From contig DDQW01000042.1 of the NCBI GenBank assembly GCA_002342805.1, forward strand, positions 24,763-88,762: a DNA stretch of 64,000 bases, given 5' to 3'. The DNA comes from Clostridiales bacterium UBA2432. Lineage in GTDB: Bacteria > Bacillota > Clostridia > Lachnospirales > Vallitaleaceae. Each line of letters opens with the position of its first letter. The first letter of the stretch is position 1. The position numbers and the translations under genes were made by a program. Under the pieces are notes generated by a model. The model searched no databases. It had not been told where the DNA came from and saw only the letters and a list, made by a program, of their open reading frames with translations. Shown piece by piece: positions 27,135-34,578 of this stretch.

Positions 27135-28923
27135 AATTCACCTCACTCCACTGTTGATTAATAAACTCTATAAATCGATGACCATCTTTTTCTTCCATAC
27201 TTTTTTTCATTAATTCCACTTGATTTTGAGTGATTGGATTTATGAAATCGTAACTTCCATGATTATACTGCACAATAATATTTTCCTGATATATCTCGTG
27301 ATGCTTATCAAAATTGTGCTCATTTTTTTCACATAATACAATCTCAGAAATCCGTTCAATATAGCGGTGCCCCTGTGAATCCTTTTCCATATGAATTTCA
27401 AAATCCAGAACACGAACAACTTGTTCTTCTGCAACTTTTTCGTCTCTAAATACATCACACTTGAGCAGACTGTTTCTTAAAGATAAAACGAGGTCTTTCA
27501 ATGTCTTTGCATGATGTGTAAAAAGAGTAAATAAAGATGCAACTTGTGCCATTTGCAACATAAGAACGCTTATTTCATCTGTTGCTATTTCACCTAATAT
27601 ATTGACTGTACCATCTGTCTTCTTCTGTAAATCCAGTCCGGCTTGACCTGAAATTGTCTCCGTTTCCTTAAACGTCAAAACATTCCGGTATGGATATAAT
27701 TTTCTTAAATGCAATTCAAAAGCCATCTCTTGAACCCGCAAGGTCATTGTCGGATAAATATGTTGAACCAAGGACATAAGCAGGGTTGTCTTGCCCGATC
27801 CTTGCGATCCTGTAATTGCCGTTATACGTGCGCCTCGCATGAGGAAGATCATCATCTGAATCAACTTGTCTGAACCCTCTCCTTGAAAGAGATGTTCTAA
27901 TGCAATGTTTTTCAAATGAAATTTTCGGACAAAAAAAGCCCAACTTTCACTAAAGGGGGGACGAACGACAACAACTCTAGAACCGTCTTGCATTTCATTC
28001 ACTTTATATCCGATGTTTTCAGAAAGTTGCCCCGCTTTATTATAACGATATATATTCTGACAAATTCTTTTTAATTCTTTATGATTTCCAAAAGACAAAA
28101 ATGATAAGTAAATCGATTTTCCTTTATAAAAAATCCAAACACTGTCATAATTTCTTGGTAACTGTTTTGATGTTTTTAGTCGATTCGGCAATTCTTCCCA
28201 GGACGTATCAATAACTCCGGATACGCCTCCCGAAATTCCATCTATAGACATATCTCGAATGCGGTCAATAACTCCAAACCCTTTATAATTCTCATAAATT
28301 CTTTGGGCAATAATGATAATTTTGTCTTCAAAGGTAAGTTGAATTCTTCTTTTTCTATATGCACTGACAATTTGTTCACGTGATACTGCATAAACAGGTA
28401 ATTCTTCATTATCGGATTGTTGAAGTTGATCCCATTTCTCCTCCTCAATTAATTGACTCAATCCTTGAGTTCGATAGTTCCTCCAGTAATCAAACATAAG
28501 AATATCGAACATATCTTTTTCTGAAAGAAACTGTGGTTTATCAAAATAAATGACTTTATCAACTTCTTCTTTTTTAATTAAATACTTTATCAACAGGTCA
28601 CTAATTAAATCAATAATATAGCTTTTGTCTTCTAAACTACCATTGGTACATCCTTTTAAAGCTTTTTTTAATTCAGTTCGTTTATTTAACTCTCGCTCAT
28701 ATACCTCTTTTGATCCGAAAATATTTTCAAATTGCTGCGTTGTCAATTGATACATGAGTTGACGAATTTCTTCTTGCAGGTAGTCAAGTTCTAGATGGTC
28801 TCGGTTTCTTGATTTTATCAATTCAGTCTCTCTATCAAGCTGTTTCTTCATTACAAAACCAATAGATAGAAGTGATCCGGATAAGAGAAACAGGCTAAAG
28901 ATGAAATTCAGTTGTGGTCCCAT
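27079..28923 (-). CDS. TadA-like (CpaF) secretion ATPase with N-terminal membrane anchor
   Basis: 614 residues of the type II/IV secretion ATPase family that powers pilus assembly. The C-terminal core has Walker A GSQGSGKTT (372-380), a Walker B-like NILGEIATDE and the His box FTLFTHHAKT. About 200-360 forms the N-terminal subdomain typical of CpaF/TadA. Unusual: residues 6-24 form a hydrophobic helix and are followed by a long helical linker, whereas TadA is normally soluble. The ATG has GGAGGAG 10 bases upstream; the gene overlaps both neighbours (29 bases upstream, 56 downstream). Confidence 0.85.
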   Translation of the reverse strand: MGPQLNFIFSLFLLSGSLLSIGFVMKKQLDRETELIKSRNRDHLELDYLQEEIRQLMYQLTTQQFENIFGSKEVYERELNKRTELKKALKGCTNGSLEDKSYIIDLISDLLIKYLIKKEEVDKVIYFDKPQFLSEKDMFDILMFDYWRNYRTQGLSQLIEEEKWDQLQQSDNEELPVYAVSREQIVSAYRKRRIQLTFEDKIIIIAQRIYENYKGFGVIDRIRDMSIDGISGGVSGVIDTSWEELPNRLKTSKQLPRNYDSVWIFYKGKSIYLSFLSFGNHKELKRICQNIYRYNKAGQLSENIGYKVNEMQDGSRVVVVRPPFSESWAFFVRKFHLKNIALEHLFQGEGSDKLIQMMIFLMRGARITAITGSQGSGKTTLLMSLVQHIYPTMTLRVQEMAFELHLRKLYPYRNVLTFKETETISGQAGLDLQKKTDGTVNILGEIATDEISVLMLQMAQVASLFTLFTHHAKTLKDLVLSLRNSLLKCDVFRDEKVAEEQVVRVLDFEIHMEKDSQGHRYIERISEIVLCEKNEHNFDKHHEIYQENIIVQYNHGSYDFINPITQNQVELMKKSMEEKDGHRFIEFINQQWSEVNYGVNREGSFEKETIFQGN

Positions 28924-29716
28924 TTGTTATTTTCTCCTCCCCCAGTGTTAATATTCGCTCAACTGCTTTCTCTATACTTTTCAAAAAAACATGTGCATCA
29001 TAATTTTTCTTTGAATAACTCAGCCTTAAAACATAATCCACTAAATTATTTTGATTTGCCTGTTCAATGAGTGATGGAAAGTAGGGAATAAAAACCGGGT
29101 CGACTCCCACTATTTTTTTCTTAAACGGTTTTAATATTCCTTTCTCCCATTTATTCATAATAAAAACTTTAGGAATAGACGTCAACAGGTCTTTTGCCTC
29201 TTCACAGCTATGGCTTAACCGTTCTAAACGATATAGATTCGGATCCCCGACAACAACCAAAACATCCGTCGTTTTTAAGAGAAGTTGTGTTAAGGGATGG
29301 TCTAATGCTAAATCACAATCAATGACCGAAATATTATAATATGCATTTGCTAAGGTCATTAAATAGCCAAACTGATGATAGTATTCTTCATGATCAGGCA
29401 ATGTTTTTCCGCTTTGTAACATATCAAGGTTAGAATGGGCTAATAAAGAAAAACAGTAATCCTTAATCATATCTTTTGTGAGTTTTCCATTTTTTATCCG
29501 TCGAATTACTCCCTCAATATTCGATTCTCCTATAAACTGATCTAATTCTCGTTCAAATGTTTTTAAACTATAGTGTTCAAGACTTTCATCCTTGATGAGT
29601 GATGATGTCAAAAATGTTTTATACCCCTTGCGACATGCAATCATTGTTGCAACAAGAATCGCTAATGTTGTTTGTCCTGATGCATACTTAGGGTCAGACC
29701 AGATAACGACTTGCAT
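28895..29716 (-). CDS. CpaE/TadZ-like P-loop protein with degenerate Walker A
   Basis: 273 residues with the fold order of MinD/ParA-like proteins: P-loop region WSDPKYASGQTTLAILVA, an ISVIDCDLALDH strand and a late FIMNKW strand. The P-loop lacks the conserved Lys (SGQTT in place of GKTT). TadZ/CpaE proteins of this type position Tad pilus machines. I chose ATG 29716 (GGAGG, 6-base gap); the longer frame from 29740 lacks a ribosome site. It overlaps the preceding gene by 23 bases and the TadA gene by 29. Confidence 0.7.
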   Translation of the reverse strand: MQVVIWSDPKYASGQTTLAILVATMIACRKGYKTFLTSSLIKDESLEHYSLKTFERELDQFIGESNIEGVIRRIKNGKLTKDMIKDYCFSLLAHSNLDMLQSGKTLPDHEEYYHQFGYLMTLANAYYNISVIDCDLALDHPLTQLLLKTTDVLVVVGDPNLYRLERLSHSCEEAKDLLTSIPKVFIMNKWEKGILKPFKKKIVGVDPVFIPYFPSLIEQANQNNLVDYVLRLSYSKKNYDAHVFLKSIEKAVERILTLGEEKITNGTTTEFHL

Positions 29717-30227
29717 AATACTCCTCCAATACTTCTTCATCCATTAAAAGTAATCTATTCATTGTAATATGTTGTAGTTTTTTCTTATAATAACGGGATA
29801 AACTCATATAAGAAAATGTATCATTATACTCATCATCAATTTGAACAATATGGTCATTTTCTTGAAATTCAATACATATGATTTGATGAATATTAATCCC
29901 CTCATTTCCACGTTCAAGATATGCCTTAATATATGACGATGTAATGGAGCTATCTTTAAAATACTCCAATACGACAACGACAATTTTCTTATGCTTACAA
30001 AATTCACTCAATTGATATTTTAACCACTTCAAGGAATTCTTCTTCGTTGTAACAACATAATACGCATGATACTCTGTTTGAACTTGTCCTTTTTGCTTTG
30101 CTCTTAATTTCCGAAGTTTTTTTATAAGATGTTGTTTTTTAGGCAAGACATTTTCCTCATAATACTCTAATCCTTGAAGAAAATAATTAGCAGTTCGACT
30201 CTGATCCCCAACAATATGTCCTCGCAT
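29694..30227 (-). CDS. Uncharacterised protein of the Tad-like operon
   Basis: 177 residues; I do not recognise it. No membrane helix or signal peptide, so cytoplasmic. Basic N-terminal helical part (KKLRKLRAKQKGQ) and an alpha/beta middle (IVVVVLEYF, HQIICIEF). ATG 30227 has AAGGAGG 5 bases upstream; a longer frame from 30248 would overlap the previous gene. Its fixed place between the CpaB-like and CpaE-like genes suggests a part of the same machine, nothing more. Confidence 0.6.
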   Translation of the reverse strand: MRGHIVGDQSRTANYFLQGLEYYEENVLPKKQHLIKKLRKLRAKQKGQVQTEYHAYYVVTTKKNSLKWLKYQLSEFCKHKKIVVVVLEYFKDSSITSSYIKAYLERGNEGINIHQIICIEFQENDHIVQIDDEYNDTFSYMSLSRYYKKKLQHITMNRLLLMDEEVLEEYYASRYLV

Positions 30228-30237
30228 CCTTTCCTCC

Positions 30238-31224
30238 TTAAAACCCAATGGTTTGTGTCGTTACGTTTTCAACATTTGCTTCTTCAATTTTCGTTTCTTC
30301 AACAATTGTGTTCTGTGTTTTTTCTTCTTGATTCACTTCTTCTTGATTCACTTCTTCTTCATTGATGATTTCTTCAATTTGGGCAAATGAATATGCCTCT
30401 GACTCTTGATCAAAGAAGATGATTAATGATTCATCCAATTGTAAGCGTTCTTCATACACGTCTTGACCTTTATATTTTGATGTCAAGAAACCGATTGTAT
30501 TTGGATTAACCGGATACATATTTCTAAGCGGTTGGCCAATAAAAGGTCTTGAGTAGCGATGAGTATCTTTTGTATAATATATTTGCGTTCCCGGATACAT
30601 GTTTATATCTTCTTTCGCACTTGATAGACAAACGATTTCATCATGATTTAATTCCAATGTCCCACCTTTTCGTTCTTCATATATTTTTGAAATTGTCACA
30701 TCTTCTAACACTAAAAAATCTTGTCCTGTAGGATAATGAATCCTTAAATTAATCCTGTCTGATTCATTAATAAATTCAGGAACCGATACACCTAACATTT
30801 CAACAGATTCTTTTATCTCAGCTCGTGTTTTTTCTTCATATACCATTGTCTTCGTCGCTATCATTTTTGGTGTACTATCACATTTTATTTTCTTGCCAAT
30901 AATCTCTTTTGAATCATGAATTGTTTGATCCGGAAGTAAATCTTGATCAATTAACGTCACCGATACATCCTCTTCTTTTATAATGTCGTTCTCTCTTAGT
31001 CCACCGTTAAACACATAGGCTTCTACTAAAATAGGTTTTGGGATTTCTGCTTCTTCTTTTGTTTTTTCTACTTGTAGTTCCTCTTCTTGGAGTATCCATC
31101 GAATGAATTGGGGATTATTCCTGATACCTATGATATAAACAATAATAAGCAGAACTAAGGCCAACAAGAAACCTATACTTCCTGCTAATATCATATTTTT
31201 GTGTCTTTGTCGTAAAACAGTCAT
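30238..31224 (-). CDS. CpaB/RcpC-like SAF-domain membrane protein
   Basis: 328 residues. Membrane helix about 12-34, acidic linker, then a SAF-like domain about 60-140 (VEAYVFNGGLRENDIIKEEDVSV...IIGKKIKCD) as in CpaB/RcpC of Tad systems, then a beta-rich domain and an acidic C-terminal tail with repeated EEVNQ. CpaB works at the cell envelope with the pilus channel. ATG 31224 has GGGAGG 5 bases upstream; the frame could start at 31257 but would overlap the previous gene and has no such site. The tail is encoded by 15-bp tandem repeats. Confidence 0.72.
   Translation of the reverse strand: MTVLRQRHKNMILAGSIGFLLALVLLIIVYIIGIRNNPQFIRWILQEEELQVEKTKEEAEIPKPILVEAYVFNGGLRENDIIKEEDVSVTLIDQDLLPDQTIHDSKEIIGKKIKCDSTPKMIATKTMVYEEKTRAEIKESVEMLGVSVPEFINESDRINLRIHYPTGQDFLVLEDVTISKIYEERKGGTLELNHDEIVCLSSAKEDINMYPGTQIYYTKDTHRYSRPFIGQPLRNMYPVNPNTIGFLTSKYKGQDVYEERLQLDESLIIFFDQESEAYSFAQIEEIINEEEVNQEEVNQEEKTQNTIVEETKIEEANVENVTTQTIGF
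30324..30353. repeat. 15-bp tandem repeat, about 2.5 copies
   Basis: Two identical 15-bp units (plus strand CTTCTTGATTCACTT) with a partial third, inside the CpaB-like gene, encoding the repeated E-E-V-N-Q of the C-terminal tail. The in-frame length can vary by five residues through slippage. Confidence 0.8.
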
Positions 31225-31234
31225 ACTTTCCTCC

Positions 31235-31903
31235 CTATAATTCCAAAATACCTTCAATTTCTTTTTTCATTTTTTCTGTCCATTCAAAAGGGTCCTTGTG
31301 ATAAGATACGGTCTCGATACGTCCTTTAATTATATGCTGTATATGTTTTTTCTCTTCTTTTGTACCGCATGCTAAGATGAGAATCAAATCCTTATATTTT
31401 TCTTCAAGATCATGAGACAGATTTTGATAAAAGCTTTCTATTCTATGATATTTCCAATCATTTCCTCGTCCAACTACTAATCGAATATCCATTTGATTAT
31501 AAATATCTTGTGTTTGACTCTTCTGTTCCCCAAAGTCAATAAGGATTATTTGATATCCTTTTCTTCGAATCATTGACAACAGTTCATCATCACCATTCTC
31601 ATAATAATGAACGCGTCTAAAAACATATGGCTTTGTCCTCTCTATTTTTTCATCCTCATTTAAGGGATTGCCTTCATATGTTCGCCGAATCATCTTAACT
31701 GCATCTTGGTCTCCCCACTCGATAAAAGCTACTTTTCCTCTTTGCTTAGAAAAATACTTGGCAACAAGAAGTGCTGTGTGAGTGACTCCTACACCTTTTT
31801 CGGTCCCAATGAAACCTATCGTTATGACTTTATGCTTTTCAGAAATTTTGTTTTGAATTTTTCGATGTCTAAAAAAGCTTCCGCTTTGACCTTGTTTGAA
31901 CAT
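31235..31903 (-). CDS. CpaE/TadZ-like P-loop protein
   Basis: About 222 residues with a MinD/ParA-like core: IGFIGTEKGVGVTHTALLVAKYF (P-loop region), KVAFIEWGDQD and IILIDFG. As in the kinase-fused paralogue upstream, the loop reads G-x-G-V-T-H, with Val where the catalytic Lys-containing GK would be. No membrane helix. The first ATG is at 31903; a TTG at 31921 is possible. Either way the start lies 82-100 bases inside the 3' end of the kinase gene in another frame, an unusually long overlap. Confidence 0.7.
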   Translation of the reverse strand: MFKQGQSGSFFRHRKIQNKISEKHKVITIGFIGTEKGVGVTHTALLVAKYFSKQRGKVAFIEWGDQDAVKMIRRTYEGNPLNEDEKIERTKPYVFRRVHYYENGDDELLSMIRRKGYQIILIDFGEQKSQTQDIYNQMDIRLVVGRGNDWKYHRIESFYQNLSHDLEEKYKDLILILACGTKEEKKHIQHIIKGRIETVSYHKDPFEWTEKMKKEIEGILEL

Positions 31904-33294
31904 TTCCCCATCATCCCCCAATCTTTAAATAATGCACTATAGAAATCTTCGTAAGATATCCCTTGATTATTCTCTATATAACTATATGGATATTTGTATA
32001 CATATATATGATGAATTGAATGATTCAAAGCTTTAACTTGCTCATCATAACCGTGGTTAATGAAAAAAGATGTACGTGGCGGTATATCGCTCATAAGGTA
32101 ATCTTCAGTTTGACTCATTTCCCAGGGCGCCATTGCGCCAACTAGAATATTATATGCTCCACATAACTCTTGAACCTGAGGATTCTTAGCTGATCCTAGA
32201 TCGATAATTATCCACTCACAAGCACTGAAGAGTTTATGTAATCGCTTATTTGATAAAGATTTTTGCCTTGTTTTATCAATAATCGGTATGGTGTTCCATA
32301 TTAATACTCCATCACATATGCTCGTCTCATCCGTATATTCAAGGGAACTCAATGCTTGGTTGTCACTCATATCAACAATGACGCATTCATTTTTAGATTC
32401 TATTAAATAATGTGCCAAGGTACTTGTTACATGTGTGACACCACTCCCTGATTTGATTCCCCATACAGATATAATTTTATCTTTGTATGATCTTAAGAGT
32501 ATATCCAAAGAATTCTCAGACTCTGTTTTACGAATTTTTTTAAGGGCATTTTTCAATTCTGTAATAGACTCATATCGTTGGTCTCGGTTAAATTGACATG
32601 CTTTTTGTATGATTTGTTCAAATTCTTCTCGAATATCTGATCTAAAAAATCGGATTGGTTCTAGTCGTGAAGTTACAGAATTCAGATTTTTCTTGGTCAA
32701 CATAAAATACATCACTATTCCGACACCAAAAATATCTGTGCGTACATCAGTCTGTCCCATGCCGTATTGTTCCGGCGCTGCAAATCCGCGAGTCCCCAAA
32801 TATTCTGTATCCGCATCTTTGTTTTCTTGATAAAATCTAGCAATACCAAAGTCAATCAATTTGATTCGATTGTGTTTGGACAAAACAATGTTATCCGGTT
32901 TTATATCTCTGTAAATAAGCGGAGACTCAAAGTCTGTGTGGAGATATTCAAGTGCTTGACATACCTCTATGGCAACTTCAATTGTCATTACTTCTGACAT
33001 GACACCTTTTTCGCGTATAAGCTCTCCTAGTGTATGCCCTTCAATATATTCGCGCACAACATAAGTCCTATCATTTTCTTTGAAAACGTCTGTTATTAAG
33101 GGAATACTTTCATGATTTAAAGATTTTAACATGTGGATTTCATTCGTATAGATTGGATTATTGTGATATATTTCTTTGATAATCCAAGTTGAATTTAAAT
33201 AGATATGTTTTGCTTGATAAACAGAAACTTCTTCCGATTCTTTGATTGTTCGGACAATCTCGTATTTACCAAATACTACCTCTCCCGCTTGCAT
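31822..33294 (-). CDS. Ser/Thr protein kinase fused to a CpaE/TadZ-like domain
   Basis: 490 residues, first gene of the Tad-like operon. Residues 8-255 are a Hanks-type kinase: Lys40, Glu52, catalytic loop YRDIKPDN (Asp130, Asn135), DFG (148-150) and APE (173-175). The glycine-rich loop is degenerate (IKESEEVSVY, no Gly). There is no membrane helix or PASTA domain, unlike PrkC. Residues about 272-440 are a MinD/ParA-like domain with SVWGIKSGSGVTHVT and CVIVDMSDNQ. This ties phosphorylation to a pilus-positioning ATPase fold in one protein. Promoter at 33389-33417; RBS AAGGAG. Confidence 0.85.
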   Translation of the reverse strand: MQAGEVVFGKYEIVRTIKESEEVSVYQAKHIYLNSTWIIKEIYHNNPIYTNEIHMLKSLNHESIPLITDVFKENDRTYVVREYIEGHTLGELIREKGVMSEVMTIEVAIEVCQALEYLHTDFESPLIYRDIKPDNIVLSKHNRIKLIDFGIARFYQENKDADTEYLGTRGFAAPEQYGMGQTDVRTDIFGVGIVMYFMLTKKNLNSVTSRLEPIRFFRSDIREEFEQIIQKACQFNRDQRYESITELKNALKKIRKTESENSLDILLRSYKDKIISVWGIKSGSGVTHVTSTLAHYLIESKNECVIVDMSDNQALSSLEYTDETSICDGVLIWNTIPIIDKTRQKSLSNKRLHKLFSACEWIIIDLGSAKNPQVQELCGAYNILVGAMAPWEMSQTEDYLMSDIPPRTSFFINHGYDEQVKALNHSIHHIYVYKYPYSYIENNQGISYEDFYSALFKDWGMMGKCSNKVKAEAFLDIEKFKTKFLKSIKS

Positions 33295-33388
33295 AACTTC
33301 TCCTTAAAATTAATTTACCATCCTGTCGTTAATAATTGAGATAAACGAATTATTATATTCTGTCTACTTGATGCCCTCATCTTTAAAT

Positions 33389-33417
33389 ATTATACGATTT
33401 CTTTTAATAAACATCAA
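33389..33417 (-). promoter_or_regulatory. Promoter of the Tad-like operon
   Basis: Minus strand TTGATG (33412-33417), a 17-base spacer and a perfect TATAAT (33389-33394), about 95 bases upstream of the kinase start. The 5' leader is about 90 bases. Confidence 0.75.
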
Positions 33418-33460
33418 GAATAAATCACTAGTACTTATTTATGATGCATTTTAGGTCAAA

Positions 33461-33482
33461 TTACCTACTACTTACCTACTAC
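33461..33482. repeat. Two adjacent 11-bp direct repeats upstream of the Tad-like operon promoter
   Basis: TTACCTACTAC twice without spacer (33461-33471, 33472-33482). The 11-bp period places both copies on one face of the helix, about 45-65 bases upstream of the -35, a position typical of an activator site. The regulator is unknown. Confidence 0.6.
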
Positions 33483-33484
33483 TA

Positions 33485-33539
33485 AAAAAAAAGATATATC
33501 CACATTCATGAATTTTCATGATGTGATATATCTTTTTTA
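33485..33539 (-). terminator. Long hairpin terminator of prs
   Basis: Stem of about 24 bp (AAAAAAGATATATC...CATGAA and complement, few mismatches) 28 bases after the prs stop, with a run of T on the minus strand. AT-rich and symmetrical, so it may also act on the other strand. Confidence 0.8.
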
Positions 33540-33566
33540 TAGGATATTTTTATATAGTTTGGGTTA

Positions 33567-34541
33567 TTATAATAATTTATCGAATAATTTACTTACAGAT
33601 TCATTATTATGAATGGCTTTAATTGCATTGGCAAAAATATCGCAGACACTTAACTGCTTGATTTTATCGATTTGTTTGTCACTGGATAATTGAATCGTAT
33701 CTAAAACAACTAATTCTTCAATGGCTGATTTTTGAATACGTTCAATGGCCGGTCCGGAAAGTACCGGATGTGTACAGCATGCAAAAATTCGTTTTGCGCC
33801 TTTTTCATGCATGGCTTGAGCTGCATTACAAATCGTTCCTGCCGTATCAATCATATCATCGACCATGATGACATTTTTATCTTTCACATCCCCAATAACA
33901 CTCATAACTTCACTTACATTCGCTTCAGGACGACGTTTATCGATAATCGCAAGTGGAATATCAATCTCTTCTGCAAAGGAACGACTTCGTTTAACACTTC
34001 CGATGTCTGGAGCAACAACAACAAAGTCGCCTTCAATTTCTTTAATCTTGTTTTTGTAATAATCCACTAGCATAGGATTACCCAACATATGATCGACTGG
34101 CATTGAGAAGAATCCTTGAATTTGAGCCGAATGTAAATCCATCGTTAATATACGGTCTGCACCCGCAGCCTGAAATAAATCGGCAACAAGTTTAGCACTA
34201 ATTGGATCTCTAGCGCGCGCTTTACGATCTTGTCTTGCATATCCATAATAGGGAATGACTGCCGTAATACGACCTGCTGAAGCACGACGTAACGCATCAA
34301 TTGTAATTAATAATTCCATTAAGTTGTCGTTGACGGGATTCGACGTTGATTGAATGACAAAACAATCAATTCCACGAACGATTTCACCGATTTTTACAAA
34401 ACTCTCACCATCACTAAATTGTCCTGCTTCACATATTGCCAATTCACCACCTAATGAACGCGCAATTCTTTGAGCCAATGGTTTGTTTGAATTTCCAGAA
34501 AAGATTTTGATACCATCTACTGTTTTTACCGTACTGGTCAT
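33567..34541 (-). CDS. prs: Ribose-phosphate pyrophosphokinase
   Basis: 324-residue class I PRPP synthetase making 5-phosphoribosyl 1-pyrophosphate from ribose 5-phosphate and ATP for nucleotide synthesis. Conserved blocks: FSDGE, YYGYARQDRK, MDLHSAQIQGFF and the PRPP loop VMVDDMIDTAGT. Full length with RBS AGGAGG. Last gene of the order purR-glgC-glgD-spoVG-glmU-prs, matching the Bacillus spoVG-glmU-prs arrangement. Confidence 0.97.
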   Translation of the reverse strand: MTSTVKTVDGIKIFSGNSNKPLAQRIARSLGGELAICEAGQFSDGESFVKIGEIVRGIDCFVIQSTSNPVNDNLMELLITIDALRRASAGRITAVIPYYGYARQDRKARARDPISAKLVADLFQAAGADRILTMDLHSAQIQGFFSMPVDHMLGNPMLVDYYKNKIKEIEGDFVVVAPDIGSVKRSRSFAEEIDIPLAIIDKRRPEANVSEVMSVIGDVKDKNVIMVDDMIDTAGTICNAAQAMHEKGAKRIFACCTHPVLSGPAIERIQKSAIEELVVLDTIQLSSDKQIDKIKQLSVCDIFANAIKAIHNNESVSKLFDKLL

Positions 34542-34578
34542 TAAATTTCCTCCTAATAAAACTATGTCAGATTACTGA

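Noticed and set aside
33461..33482. Direct repeats as a CRISPR fragment
   Set aside because: Only two 11-bp units with no spacer and no cas gene; fits a regulator site.
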